DNA of 64,000 bases from Paragonimus westermani (taxonomy: Eukaryota; Platyhelminthes; Trematoda; Plagiorchiida; Troglotrematidae). The notes under the pieces were generated by a model. That model did not search any database and was not told the DNA's origin. It saw only the letters and a program-made list of their open reading frames with translations. Below are positions 1 to 12,559 of this stretch, piece after piece (the stretch's first letter is position 1; the number at the start of each line of letters is the position of its first letter). The translations under genes and the position numbers were made by a program. Where the stretch lies: the NCBI GenBank assembly GCA_008508345.1, contig QNGE01000422.1:62001-126000 (forward strand), given 5' to 3'.

Positions 1-3000
1 AGTGAACTGTAACATTTGAACCCGAAATAAAATGCACTAACCGGTAGAGTGTGTTGAGTTTGGCCGGAAGGATTGGGGCTGGAAATTCTTCAGAACGCCT
101 TCTCAACTTGGCCCCTCTTTTCATCTGTTCAGCCCCAGTTTTTTTATACAAAAAACGTATGTGTCGGTAGCAATGTTGAGTTTTACAATAATAATCGGTG
201 CAGGCACTTAACGGAATGCATCTAACTATTTCGTCGAAACATCGAGACAACTATCTTGATTGCCCCGTCTCGTATGGCGGTAGTAACGATGGCTAACGGA
301 CAGAAGTGTTGCCCCACAAAAAGTTGGTATCTGCCTCGAATCTTGACCAATCAACAATCATAATTTGATTAACACGAAGTACTGTATATCTGCTCACGAT
401 ATTTTTATTCATAGAAATTAAGCAAGTCTAAATAGTGAGCGACTAAACCGAAGTCCATTTGGAAGCAACAGTAAAACTGATTCTTCCCATTCTTGATTTT
501 TTGTACACTGTGATTGAGTTGACTACAATATCCAAACGGCTGGGAGTGACAGATTCGGACATCAAACACTTACAGGTTTAAACGTACAGCCTGCTTGCGG
601 ATGCGTCAAAGTTTTTTGCCTTCCGTTGCTTTTCGTATATTCGACTTTAGAATTTGAAAATATTTTCCCAAAAATTCGTACAAATAAACATAGACTGGAC
701 CAGATAAACAAATCACCAGGGCTGTTCGTCTTCAGAAATATAAGCTAACACATAAACATCATGGTGTATACAAGGAATCTGTGCAAATTAACGAATATGC
801 AAGGAGAATGGAAGACAGGTTGACAGATAAACAACATGTGAAAATGTGCGTATGAGTTCCATCTAGTTCAAGAGTGAAATGAAATTGTCCATTAAAATAT
901 GACGATAAGCACGTTTTAAATGTTTTCCTGATCGCTGATCGACAAACAAACAACGTTACCTAAGTAAACATTCCATACACTGTTTAATCTCATAAGGATA
1001 ATCAGTAAACTGTAAAATACTACTTCGCACTTATGCCAAAAGTAATGTGCAAAATATATTTTCACTATATTTGTAAATAACAAATATATTTTTGTTTAAC
1101 TATTTTATAAGTTTTTCTGATTAAAGTTAATTCTTTAATGAGAGGGAACTTTAAGAATTTTGAAAAAATTCAACACCACTAAGTGGAAAACATTGTCAAT
1201 TTCCAGTTGCATTACCCATATGGCCAACCGGAAGAACTATTGCTCTAAAATTGACCCACCTGAAGAACTGCCACCCCAGATGATGATTCGTTTACATCGC
1301 TATTTCATCCTGAATTTCATAATTATAATGGAAACATCCAACAGTGAAATGTTTTGAGACTTTTGTAAGGTAAACGATCATACAAGTTGCATGCGTGACG
1401 GTAAGAATTTGAAAGTGTTTGCTCATGATCACGCATTTGCTTTTCCATCACATATTAGCCATTGATTTGTGTGTACTTTGGAGTTCAGTGAACGGAGTGG
1501 TCGCATGGTTGACAGTAATGTACATATATCTAAAGCCTGACATTGTGCGTCGTGTTGCCATGAGGGCAGAAAGATGTTTACTAAGCATCACACATCAAAA
1601 CATTGTTTTTAGCACGGCAGACCGCTCTGTGGAGGGTGAGGTAAGCCTGGCTCAACAGTAAGCCACGCCCTCCGGCCCATGTTGTTCACACTTGCTCTAC
1701 CGTTGATCACTGGGATGCATAACAATTTGGTGAACTGCTGTCTCGATATAACCGTTGTGAAGAATCCTCGCCAGAAATCATTACCCCCAGGATAATATCC
1801 ATCCTAGTGATAGGTTTAGTGTGTTATTTGATAACTTCTGGTTGCGAGCTGAAACTCAGTTAGCAGCTTCATTGGCTTGTCCTTCCTGCGGTCATAGATG
1901 CCTAGCACTAATTATTCGGAGATAAAACGTTGAGACCAAGAGTCATCCCGGAGAGACGGCTGCAGAAAAAATAGGGCACAACAAATTTGGAACATCTGTC
2001 AATCAAAAAAATGTTTGATCTGTAGTGTGATGCGATCTTAATTTTCTTTGGAGAGTACGGATTTATTGTAAACGTTGTTAGTTTAAATGTTTTGGCAAGT
2101 ACTGGGGGTCACAGGAATGCGCTTGCTTGACAGTCGCGTTCAGGCTGATCTAAAAACCCTGTATCAAATTTCTTCTAAGTAACTGTCCTCCAAAAAACTT
2201 CTTAAATTATCATTAACGCACAAAATGCGGCAAGTTAGGAGTTTTTTGTTTTGTATGGTGTATTTTTCCAGCATACATTGATCTCCCAATAGGCACATAC
2301 GGCAGCCTTCCAGCTTATGTATTAAGTTTTACTGAAGGTTGTGAAATCAAACGATAACATCGACCACCCAATTAACAGAATATGCACACCAGTTATAATC
2401 ATTTTTTTACTACTCATAATGCTGCTTAATTGAAGTTGACAAATCTTGAACAGCAGATAGTTTGTACGGTTTGGTGTAGTTAGTCTAAACAAAAATTGTA
2501 TGTCAGTTCGTCAGTTTGTATGTTGCAAATGAAATAGCCACCAAATTTCTGCAGCATATACGTAAGACTTTATCATCGTTATCTTTTTCGTAAACATTCA
2601 CATTCGTGAGTGGATAGTCGGAAGTGTAACAACACAGAATAGCTGCTGCTGCTGATAGTCTCAACACAATCTTTTCTGTTCTAGTGCCAATTAAAAATTA
2701 TAATTTATACTCTCACATATTAAAAAAACTGGCTGAACATTAACGAAAACATTGCTGATGCGTTCCATTTACATCACCCACTAGCATACAGCTCGAGTGA
2801 CTGGAAAGAATCATTAACTGCAGAAAATTTTTGTGCAACGGTCACGTTGTAACCGCTAATGTACCGTAGAGTTTTTCTCACAAAATTTTTATCGCTTCCA
2901 TTCAAAACTGTCCAGAAGAATATTACACTCGTCATTTTTCCGTCTGGCTGATTACATTAATGTGATAGCCTCGAGGCAAGTCAACCGTGTCCAGGAAGTA

Positions 3001-6000
3001 TTTTGTACAGTGTCATGTAGATATTTTGCCTTAGGCAGGAGAGAAATATTGTGAATAAATAACGAATCATTAAAAAGAAAACTTAACCAACTATAAAAAG
3101 CACTCAGGTATGATTTCACCTATTTTCTGGTTAGAGCATCGGCATTTTAGTAACTAAGACTTCGTTACTCTGGTAAAAGTTTTTTGAGTCAAATCAAGTA
3201 AACAGAGCAAACACTTTTTTTACAGCTTCGGACGAGTGTGAATGACTGTAAATCTGTAAAGTTTCGTTGACTGAATTACATACAACATGACCGACTAATC
3301 CCAGCAATCCATTTTCGTTGGTCAGAAATTGCTTGCTTAGTGCTGTTGTCAACTTGAAGGCGAAGACATTAAATTTCTTGTGTGGAATGACGACAGCACT
3401 CAGTTATGGACACCAATCACAACTCAGTGCTCATGTCCTCAGATAAATAATCATGAAGATCAGGAACGGGAAGTCAACATGAGCTCTAGATAACTAAGCA
3501 ATGGCTGAAACCGGTAGAAAGGTTTCCAAGATTGCTATGATTTTACTGAACAAACCAAAGGCTTCCACGTTTGCTCATGTAGGACAGTCTACCAAGCATA
3601 TTAGCTACTATAACAGATGTTCAAGATGGATCTTGAATGATGACTTCCATATGAAAATTTTTATCTCTATGGATTATCCTGATAGTTTTAGGGGTTGAAT
3701 TTGATGATACGGTCCGCTTGCAAATTATCGGAAGTTCAACTGTAGATGTAACTGTTCTCCGCTTTAGCATGCATTGGGTAGGTTCGATATAATGCTATCG
3801 TAGTTATTTCAATCAATGCATTCAAAAGTAATTTATTTACAAAGGAGGTCGAGGATGGCTCAAATCGGGACTGCCATGCCTACAAACTGGCCTACATTAT
3901 TAAAGTGCTTAGGTGCAAATATTGACGAATGTGTAGTCCGCCGGTTGGTATTGCTTTATAACTATCAGATGATGATTATCAAAAGCAGATCTCACCAAGC
4001 GTGATATAGAACACTCTATTCGTCCCGTTGGATTCTTCGGATAGCCAGGACTGCTCAACGTCATAACCACCTCGGATGACATTGTTCAGGCATATTGTGA
4101 TAGAACTTCCTAAAATCCATTTGGCAATAACATGTTGATCGTGATGCCCAAGCCGTCCGATTTGGTTTCGTTGAGGCTGGATGCGGATGTCCTACAATTT
4201 GTGGAGGCGGTTCAGTATGGGCAAATATACTCAATTGAATCTCCTTGGTCATCCAAATGTGAGATGAAAATTATTAAAAGTAATTGACAGACACAAAGTA
4301 TAACAAATAACGTGGAAAGGCTCGTTGAGATAAACAGTTGGCGTACATGGACTACTGTACATAACATTACAGTTGAAATTTGTGAGCCTTTCTTTCTTCT
4401 TCCAACCAACGAACAATGTTTTATGACCCAGTGGTTCTTCTTGTCTAGTGAAGAATTGCGATCTAGGCTGGACAAACGGGGAAGCTTCAGTTCATCTGGA
4501 GGACAACACAAGGAACACAACTTGAGTTCATAGATCATATTTTGCTTGTCAGAAAGCGCTTGTTGTAAGGCTACATTTGTATAACTGACAGTCGCAAAAT
4601 GCCGGACACCATAAACACCGGCATGTGTTTGGTCTAGAAACAAACGGTTATGGATGACGCCTGTCCAGTTTGATTTTCTTATATTTCCTCTCTAGGCTGA
4701 CATTTATTTAATCAAATTCGGCATAGGAGGAGTTTGTGTTTCGAAAACTGTGACTAGGGTATTACACAGAATTAGTGCTCTCATGGAAAAGTTCCGCAAC
4801 GACACAAAAATTTCTTCGCATATTAGAATTTTTTTTCTTTCTTCTATTTAAACAGATCGAATCAACGTGGATAGTCCATCCATCATCACGTAAAAACGTT
4901 GCCGGACCGTCATCTATAGAATACTGAAGACCATTGATGTCGGAGACGCTTTTGATCGGAGTATGCACCTCAGAGTTGCACCCCAAGGTCAGTTCTTTAA
5001 TGCACTACGAGGTCAATTCCCACAAATTTGACCGAAACTTCTCATAGTGCACACGCCAGCTCATCGGCCAAGTTTGGATTTTAAAAATATCACCCCTAGT
5101 TGAAAGTGCTCGGGGTTTTACACACAAAGCTTATTTGTCTCGTAAGCTGATAACTTCTGTAGGGAAAAATTGGTGTTACCTGTAGTAATTTTACCTTTCT
5201 ATGTATTCCCATATCATTGTAAATGATCAGAAGTGCAAAATCCATGAAAAGGCCGGTTGATGGAAATTTTTAACTGTTTGAAGTATTTGACGTCTAGTAG
5301 TAGTTTCAAAAACAGTTCATCCTGAGGGTGATTGTTAAACCGATATGTTTTGGAGGGCTCAAAAGGCTCCGTTTTCTAAAAAAGAAGTTGTAAGCATGTC
5401 CATCTCCAAAGTTACTGTAATTTTTGTGTAGTTTGTTGTTACAGTCTAAGCAGACTTAGAGGAGAACTGCAAATTCTCTTCACAACTAACAAGGGCAGAT
5501 CTTCGTATTTTATTTAAAAATCAGTACAACTCACTAGGAGGAAAACAGGTAGTTTTTATCACTCCAGATTCTCTAATCGAGCTGCAGAAACATAAATGAG
5601 ACCTTACGATCCGTTGTGCTCTTTCAGAAATTGAAAGTGATTACAGGATACATTTGTGATCAACGGTACCAATGCTGTCTGCTCATTCTTCTTTACCCGT
5701 TGTCAATTTTACATTACACTGCTGGCTGTCTCCGCTAACAGGCCTGACAACACAAATGGCATATACACGATAATATTTTCAAGTTNATCAGTAACGATAA
5801 TATTTCTGTGGTTAAAAAAAATTTGAGTGTAAAACTTTTACGAGGCATACTTCTTACGTTTTCCAACGAATGATTCAGTCAGAAGCACGGTAAACGTTAT
5901 CGAAAGTGTTGCATGTTTCTCAAGCAAAGCTGAACAGCACTCACATTCGAACGCAGTCTTTGCATTCATCTTGAAGTTAGCTAAATCCTCGATTACTCCT

Positions 6001-6180
6001 CAGTAACCTAAAATATAGTCTAACAGGCTTAATTAGATAACAGGGTTCGATTCGTCTGAAAGATTCTAATCGCGGAGTTATCGACTAGGTTTAGCCGGAC
6101 AGTTACTGTGTCCATTAGCGTGACCATCGGGTAACCGGATCATTACTCACAGGTGAAAGCGACTGAGCGTTCACACATGA
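1..6180. other. Unassigned AT-rich DNA, no recognisable gene
   Basis: I see no recognisable gene or mobile element here. Open frames exist on both strands. The longest is a minus-strand frame of about 143 codons at 4212-4643, which begins only at TTG and lies opposite an open plus-strand frame at 4312-4533. Neither resembles a family I know, and neither has a convincing start or splice context. A single ambiguous base (N) lies at 5786. Confidence 0.5.
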
Positions 6181-6205
6181 TAAATCGATCGTACCTAGCG
6201 TAAGG

Positions 6206-6300
6206 TTGGTGGCACACTGGTCAGCATGGTTGCCTCATGAAAGCATAATCGGAAAAGATATGCACTACCGATAAGCCATAATGGAAGCGAAGCTCGAGTC
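6206..6300 (+). repeat. SINE-like dispersed repeat, family 2, copy 1
   Basis: This segment matches two others in the window, at 32169-32267 and 45697-45785. The shared core is TGGTCAGC followed one base later by TGGTTGCCTC, then a GAAAG-like run, and in copies 1 and 2 the motif CACTACCGAT followed by AGCC. The first part resembles a tRNA-type A box, so a tRNA-derived SINE is the likely origin, but no clean B box is present in this copy. It is a repeat seen by eye in three places; its true boundaries are not known. Confidence 0.45.
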
Positions 6301-6693
6301 TAATGTCACTTTTCAGACAAGACTGATCAGATTGTCTTTTTGAGTGCTCAGCTACGATTAAATGCGGATGGTTTTCAGCTTGAAGTTAACTAAAGTGACT
6401 TTTGCGTAATGAACTGGAAGCTGATGGTCTAGGCTGTGTAAATTGGATGAAAAGTTATGATACAACGTTTAGTGCATGTCAAGGAATTCCCATAAATTCG
6501 ACGTTTTCATGAATTTCTAACTTCATCGTTAACGTTAAAAACCACAATTTACAGTGCTTAATTATTAAATTCCATTGCCTTCGTTCGTTCTTAGGAAAGT
6601 TTTGCAATTCTTGACAGTGAGATATGTCGATTTCTGATGGTTGGGAACAGTGGTGGTATTGTTCGTAGCTCGGGTTGATGGTTTTGGTACTGT

Positions 6694-6823
6694 TATGTTC
6701 GCCGAACTTGGCATTTGAGTTGCAAACGTTTCATCACCAAGCGAGTTGATATCACGCACTGCTGATATCAGCTCGCTTGGTGATGAAACGTTTGCAACTC
6801 AAATACCGAGCTCGGCGAACATA
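6694..6823. repeat. Inverted repeat, 61-bp arms, 8-nt loop
   Basis: The left arm is 6694-6754 and the right arm 6763-6823. They pair with only a few mismatches around a loop of 8 bases. The arms contain TTGCAAACGTTTCATCACCA and its complement. Weaker complementarity continues outwards to about 6681 and 6836. The arms do not match the SINE copies in this window. A pair of retroelement tails in opposite orientation, or a fold-back element, would both fit. Confidence 0.85.
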
Positions 6824-7308
6824 TTAATACCGAAATATGTCAAGTTTAGCTCCGATGAGTTGCATGTGAAGTTGTTTCAAGTAGGAGGCTCATATATCAT
6901 AAACTTGTTCATCAGATATACATAATCATACCAGTGCTTTGATTTCTCATTGTGAACTACAAGAAATATGTAAAATAATGACGTTTTTCAGTGCAAATGA
7001 AAAACGTTTACGTGACAGAGTTTGTGTCCTTTATGGCCGGATTGTAAATTTTCCAGGAATTCTGTCAAAAAACACATGGGACTCATTGTTTCCTGAAGCT
7101 TTGTAGGGTGACCGATTTCAAAGCTGCCTAATGTAGCGTGGTTGCAGAGTGCCAAGTGATTCGTAAATTGTTGGTCGAGAGTATGAACCTCTAGCTTATT
7201 CGGGTCATGTGTCACTCGCAACTGCTCAAAGCTGCCCCACTCCTACGGACTTTTAAATCGACCTATCGAGAAACACTGGAATCGAGGTTTACTTTCAGTA
7301 AAATTGGT

Positions 7309-7392
7309 CGGTAGCGTCTACCCTTGTCATGGGCAGAGCTAGAACTCCGGCCAGACTATGAAGAGGCGATTATGTTAACCACCGAGCAAGTG
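7309..7392 (-). repeat. Possible tRNA-derived SINE remnant
   Basis: Read on the minus strand, this stretch has a tRNA-like layout: GGTGGTTAAC near the 5' end, similar to an A box, and GGAGTTCTAGCTC about 35 bases further on, similar to a B box. Both boxes are degenerate and no second copy was matched in the window, so this is a weak call. Confidence 0.25.
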
Positions 7393-7399
7393 ATTTCAC

Positions 7400-10300
7400 A
7401 TTAGAAAAAACTGAATCATCAAATGCAAGCGTTCAATCACATTCGTTTTCGAGTAGCGCACAGATTTTTCGGAATCGTAAATCATTATTTATATCACTGT
7501 GTATTCCCGGCTTTCTTGGTACTAACTTTTAAATTTGATTTTCCGGAATTATGCGTGTTTCGTTAAGATTTTCAAGCTTGACCACAGCAACCAAACTAAC
7601 AATCAAACCGATGGATTGCGTTTAATAAACAGAGCTGAAAAAATGCAAGCAGTGTAACTGGCAACATTTTCGAAATGTGGACATTTCTAAGCAAGAGAGA
7701 CTTAGCAAGACGACGTGTACTTCCAACCAAACTGTCCGCCCAAAAGTATACGGAGTTCAATCTCCTTCATTTCACGGGACTGCTTCGTATCAAAATTAAG
7801 TTACCCAAATAACCCTGGCAAGATCGACAATTTTAATCGGGGAACTAAATAAAATTGACAAAATATTGATAAACGAATAATAATTTTGGTAGTGTGTGTC
7901 GATAAAGTAACTTCTGATATTAAGGCAACACGGCATAAGAATATACGCAATATCGATTCACAGGTGTAAGGTTTGTTGTAACTCAAATAAACAGGACAGG
8001 ATTAAGTTGCTCACACGAACGTCTTTAATCTGAACATTTTTCGTTTGTACTCGGCTTATGAGTGGAGATTCTGTTCAAAGATTCTACATACGGTGTTTGA
8101 ATCCTGAGATACTTGAGTGGAATATGCGGATTTTGGAACTGCTAGAGTTGACATTAACAACTCCGGCGTGTCTAAAGATATGCGTGTAGGTGCTTTAAAG
8201 CATATTCTTTATGTATGACTAATTGTTGCCGAAACCACCAAGAAAACTCAACTAATATATTTGAGTGTTTTTCTTCATACTCGACTCCGCAACTTGTAAT
8301 AACGGAGAGCACCCAGTCACACAAAACAATCTCTAGGGATACAATCGTTACTTCTGATACTCACAATCACCAGCAGCGTGCAGACCCTATCAAACTGGTA
8401 GGAATTTATGTAATCTAATTTGCGTTAACTTGCAATGTGTGCATTCTGAAGGTACATCCAATGTAAACTAGGGTAATCACGACCAACGAAGTTCATTTAC
8501 AAAATCATTTATATTATTCTCTTTCGAGTTAACTGAAAGGACGCCATGTACTGTTAGATAGATTGAAAAAGAATAGATGGTAGCCATCACACTGTCAGCA
8601 GATTGTATGCTTATGTTTTAACGTCCGCTCAAATATAAAATTTGGAGCGCTGAAATATCCAGTGATAGATAGGTAGAAAACAGGCGACGCCTAGATGATT
8701 CTAAAGCATAGCAGTTTGACGGTCTATGAGGCATTTATGTGGTTGTGTATGAAATTCAACCAATTCCATTACCACACACAATGCTGACTGTCACTCACTA
8801 CTGAAGAAGAAATTGCATTGTTGCACAAGAATATTGTGACATAGTCAATCAGATCGAAAGCTACGATAGGCGAAAAATTTTTCCCATGTGTTTGGGTAAT
8901 CTAACGACATTATTCTCAACTCTTTGAAACTCAAGCACTTCATACAGAACCCAAGAACATCTGGGTTTGAAATACAGTTGCATGTCCAAGTTACGTTCAA
9001 TTTGGATTGCATTAAACTTGAACGCATTCAAATTATTGTATATTATTGACGAAGCAAACAATGCACATCAGTTTCTAAACAAAACGAAATAAGCCACCAG
9101 TAAGTTGCAAATCTGACTTGTCGGTTGTTCACTTGCGTCTACGTTATCATAGAAAAGTGCAGAGCAAACCGTGGTCGACGAGGGTTTTCTAAAATCGGGA
9201 GCATCTCCATAAGGAGAGTTACTTTACGTACCTTGCGTAGATAAAGACTACAAAATATTAGTTTAGAATTGGATGTAATGAAAATCTAATCATCTGGCCG
9301 AAAGTACCTCCGTATATATCAATCTTATCACATAAATGATGTTGCAGTGGATTTAATCTTAACAGATATTTTGCGTTGGGCTAGTAGCAGTCCTTCTCAC
9401 ACACCCTGAATCTAATGCAAATCCAAAAGAATTAGAACAGGATGGGGATAAGTAAATGCCTACCTGACAAAGCTGATGAAGGTTGGCTTATCGTGCGATA
9501 AACTGGGGGGTAAAATTAAGTTTTAACCTCTTGGATACGAAAACCAGAGAAACTGAGCAACTTATTAAAACGAGGCCGATAGTGTAAACAAGTGTAAAGA
9601 ATATAGAGCAAAAGGGAATCTAACCTTAAATTTGATAAAAGATATAACGGATAGTGCAGGAGAGCGTTACCATACCAAGTCTACAGAGTGTACTAGGTTA
9701 TCCTACAGTTTACATTTAAATGATTACTTGAGAGTGGGTGTGGTTTCTAGTGGTTCATTGCCACCAAAATCTGATATTTCGTGCATTCGAAACCATTAAT
9801 ATATTGCACAAATCAATCTATTTTAAGCACATGCACTGTTGGCAGACATTAAAAGGTTGTGTTTGAATTCCGCCGCCCCTAGTTACCGGCGATCTTATTA
9901 TCAGCCTTAGACATTAAACATGTCATTCGTATAATGTCATTTTGGTGTATATCAAGTCGCATGTTTAACTCACTAATAGTTATTGTGTTTTGCGAAAAAC
10001 TGTTGGATCTCAGGAGACGCAAAACAACACAGTAACACACATTTATCTTAATATCTCAACTGATTTCTGTTAGGGACGAAGTAGATTGGATTGGTAGTCA
10101 TGTCACAATACTAGAATCGGTCAGCGTTGGTAGACCATTCATCCTATGTGTTAAAAATAATTTCCCCCTTATTTCAAATGGTGACAGTCTATTGGTTTAA
10201 CTTCAACTGTAAAGTCCGACTTAGGTTCTTTTACAACGTTACGATTTGCTGACCAACGTCAGTCCGACAGGGTCGTTTGTTGAAGGCCGAATCGATTTTA

Positions 10301-11870
10301 CTATGCTATCCGAAAGAATTTCCTTCGTGTCCTTGCGTTTCCCTGGAAGGCTACCAATTTTTCTTGCTCACTCTTACTGATCGACCACTAGTGATACTAG
10401 TTAATTATGGTACATTCACTTAAAACCACGACTTGTACTGCTAGGTATGCCCGGCATCTACACTCAGTACATTAACTTATAGGTGTGTTTATATGATGGG
10501 ACCTTGATAACATTGTTTTACCACTCCGTCTTCTTGGTGAAACTTTCGTTCAGTTACTTCCGCTGTAAGAAGGAAAAAACAAAAGTTCTGGTAAATTTTT
10601 GTACAAGTAAACTCACATGTCATCAGTCACCATATTCTTTACTATTTGGAGATTTCAGTCAATTCAACGTCGCCGCAGTAATTCCTTTAAATTTGAACCT
10701 GGATTCTTCCTTTAGAAAATTTTATTCACGTAGCGGTCCGACAGACTAGTACTTAGAAACAACCAATGAATCTACAAACAAGACATGTTCGCCACTATGT
10801 GAAAATTTGGTTATCTAAGATAACTTGTCCCTCACTCATAGACTTTTAGAATTCCTGGGGGAACAACATAATTGACATGGTACTCATCAGGACATGAGGA
10901 TTCATTTGAAGATGTTTTGGTACTCATGAAGCTAGGGTAAAAAGTACCCTATGACACATTACAGTAAATTATACTTCCGTGTGCAAATACAGCCACGTTG
11001 GTAGCACGGAATGAAACTGGATTTTACAGAGTTGATCTCAGTAGCTGTAGTCAAAGTGGTGTACATGTATCTGGATCTTTTTGGGGTCTCTTCAGGAAAT
11101 ATTTTCCTGCGATCTAAAACCCATAACTTAGAAATAAGCTCCAGAATGGTAATTCTGGCAACCTGTCACTGGATCTCGATTTTTAGGTAAATACTTGTGT
11201 TGTACATTAGATAAGTTGTGTTTCTTAGATTTCGCATACTTTTGCCTGAGATTATATCAACCAGCTGAAGTTTAGTCGGTCAACAAGCCAGAAGACGTCC
11301 ACTATGGTCTCGTTCCATGTTTGGAGTACAGTTTGCAGGCAGGTGGATATAGCAACTTGCAGCTAAATGGTAAACCGTCGTTTCACATTAATCAATCTTA
11401 TTATCATTTTGCGCGCCGACTACCAAATGTTTACAAGGCCATCCGGAAGCTATTCTGCGAAAGTGAAAATCACTTGAACGTTTACAGGAATACGTAAGCG
11501 GCTGGCTGATTTCAGCCTTTTGCTAAAAACCGCAACAGTTCTGGAACTTGACGATTTTCTACTTGCATTGTGAACTACTTACTGTAATTACTCATTGGAA
11601 GCCCAGCTGACAGAACTAAATCTGTTTTCACTACGTCTGTGCAATAAGTAGGTCAGACACTGGGGAGCAAAACATATCAATCGCCTTGTCAGTTGCTATT
11701 TTAACCTGAAAATTTAAGTGTTCTCCTTGCGCAACCGTAAACTTCGCCCCTTCGTTCCTCAAACGGTAAGTCGGTTGACAGATACTTCGAGGTTATTTCT
11801 TGTTGCATGAGTAATCACCGGTTTACGTAAAGTCTCAAGAATTATTAGAAACTGATGAGTAGTCGGGGAT
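7400..11870. other. Unassigned AT-rich DNA
   Basis: Nothing recognisable was found. The longest frame is 88 codons at 10483-10749 on the plus strand, starting at GTG. It resembles no family that I recognise. Confidence 0.5.
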
Positions 11871-11877
11871 TTGGTTC

Positions 11878-11958
11878 ATTTTCAAGTTGACCATCACTCA
11901 CATTTGATCGCAGCGTTCGCATTCAGATAGACTTTNNNGTGATGGTCAACTTGAAAAT
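11878..11958. repeat. 20-bp inverted repeat flanking an NNN gap
   Basis: The 20 bases at 11878-11897 are the exact reverse complement of 11939-11958. Between them lie about 38 called bases and three Ns at 11936-11938. The perfect arm directly after the Ns suggests a misjoined fold-back read or a gap filled with flanking sequence, although a true hairpin cannot be excluded. The inner stretch with GCATTCAGATAGAC recurs in inverted, diverged form near 45821-45845. Confidence 0.7.
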
Positions 11959-12141
11959 ATTAGAAACACCGTCGACTACAGATGACAGACACAACAGGCA
12001 ATACAAAGCGTTTTTCACTTTTGACACCACTCTCGCACCATATAATAGTGAGTGAAAAATTTAACGTTAAATGTGTAAACTGAAAAACTATACACAATAA
12101 CAGTTTGCATACAGCAATCTCTGAAAAACATCTTTCTCTGG

Positions 12142-12225
12142 GGCTTCATAGCTTAGATGATAGAGTACTTGCTGCGCAGGAGCATCTATTTCGGTTGCAA
12201 GTTAAAACCCAGCCGTACCTTTTAA
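12142..12225 (+). repeat. tRNA-derived SINE, family 1, copy A (decayed)
   Basis: The copy starts near GCTTCATAGCTTAGATGATA, which corresponds to a tRNA A box. It continues through TAGAGTACTTGCTGCG and ends with GGTTGCAAGTTAAAACCCAG, a decayed B-box region. Its layout matches the better preserved copies at 35089-35303: A box, CTTGC(C/T)GCG, GCAT, B box, CCAGCCG. The B box is mutated, so polymerase III activity is unlikely. Confidence 0.6.
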
Positions 12226-12443
12226 TTCTCCAAACGGACATGCCCCATAATTTGCACCTTAGCCGTACTACTCGTCAATAGTGCACTTACTACTCGCGAC
12301 AGCTGCTTTAGTGGATACATTTGCTGGCTGTTCAAACCAAACCTGTCATGACATTCTATTCTCTGGAAGATTCATTAGACGGCCAATACACATGTAACTG
12401 GATGAGTATTTTAGATTCGTTGTTTAACTATCAGTGTAACTAA

Positions 12444-12530
12444 GTAGCGTGGCTGGTAATCTCTTACCGCGTAGGTGCATACAGTTGGGTTTGCTAGTTC
12501 AAACCCAGCCAAGGCCCGGAATTTTCCCGA
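12444..12530 (+). repeat. tRNA-derived SINE, family 1, copy B
   Basis: This is a second copy in the same orientation about 300 bp after copy A. It reads GTAGCGTGGCTGGTAATCTC (A-box region), then TTACCGCGTAGGTGCAT, then a B-box-like CTAGTTCAAACCCAGCC. It shares the CCAGCC and GGCCC ending with the copies at 35 kb. The two copies differ widely, so they look like separate old insertions rather than a recent tandem duplication. Confidence 0.55.
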
Positions 12531-12559
12531 GTTGTTCGCATCAAGGTAGACATTTTGGC

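Noticed and set aside
4212..4643. 143-codon minus-strand frame as a gene
   Set aside because: It starts at TTG, overlaps an open frame on the other strand, has no recognised similarity, and is within what AT-rich DNA of this length can yield by chance.
5767..5810. Short direct repeat ACGATAATATTT beside the N at 5786
   Set aside because: Only 12-13 bp in AT-rich DNA next to an ambiguous base; not enough to call a repeat or element end.
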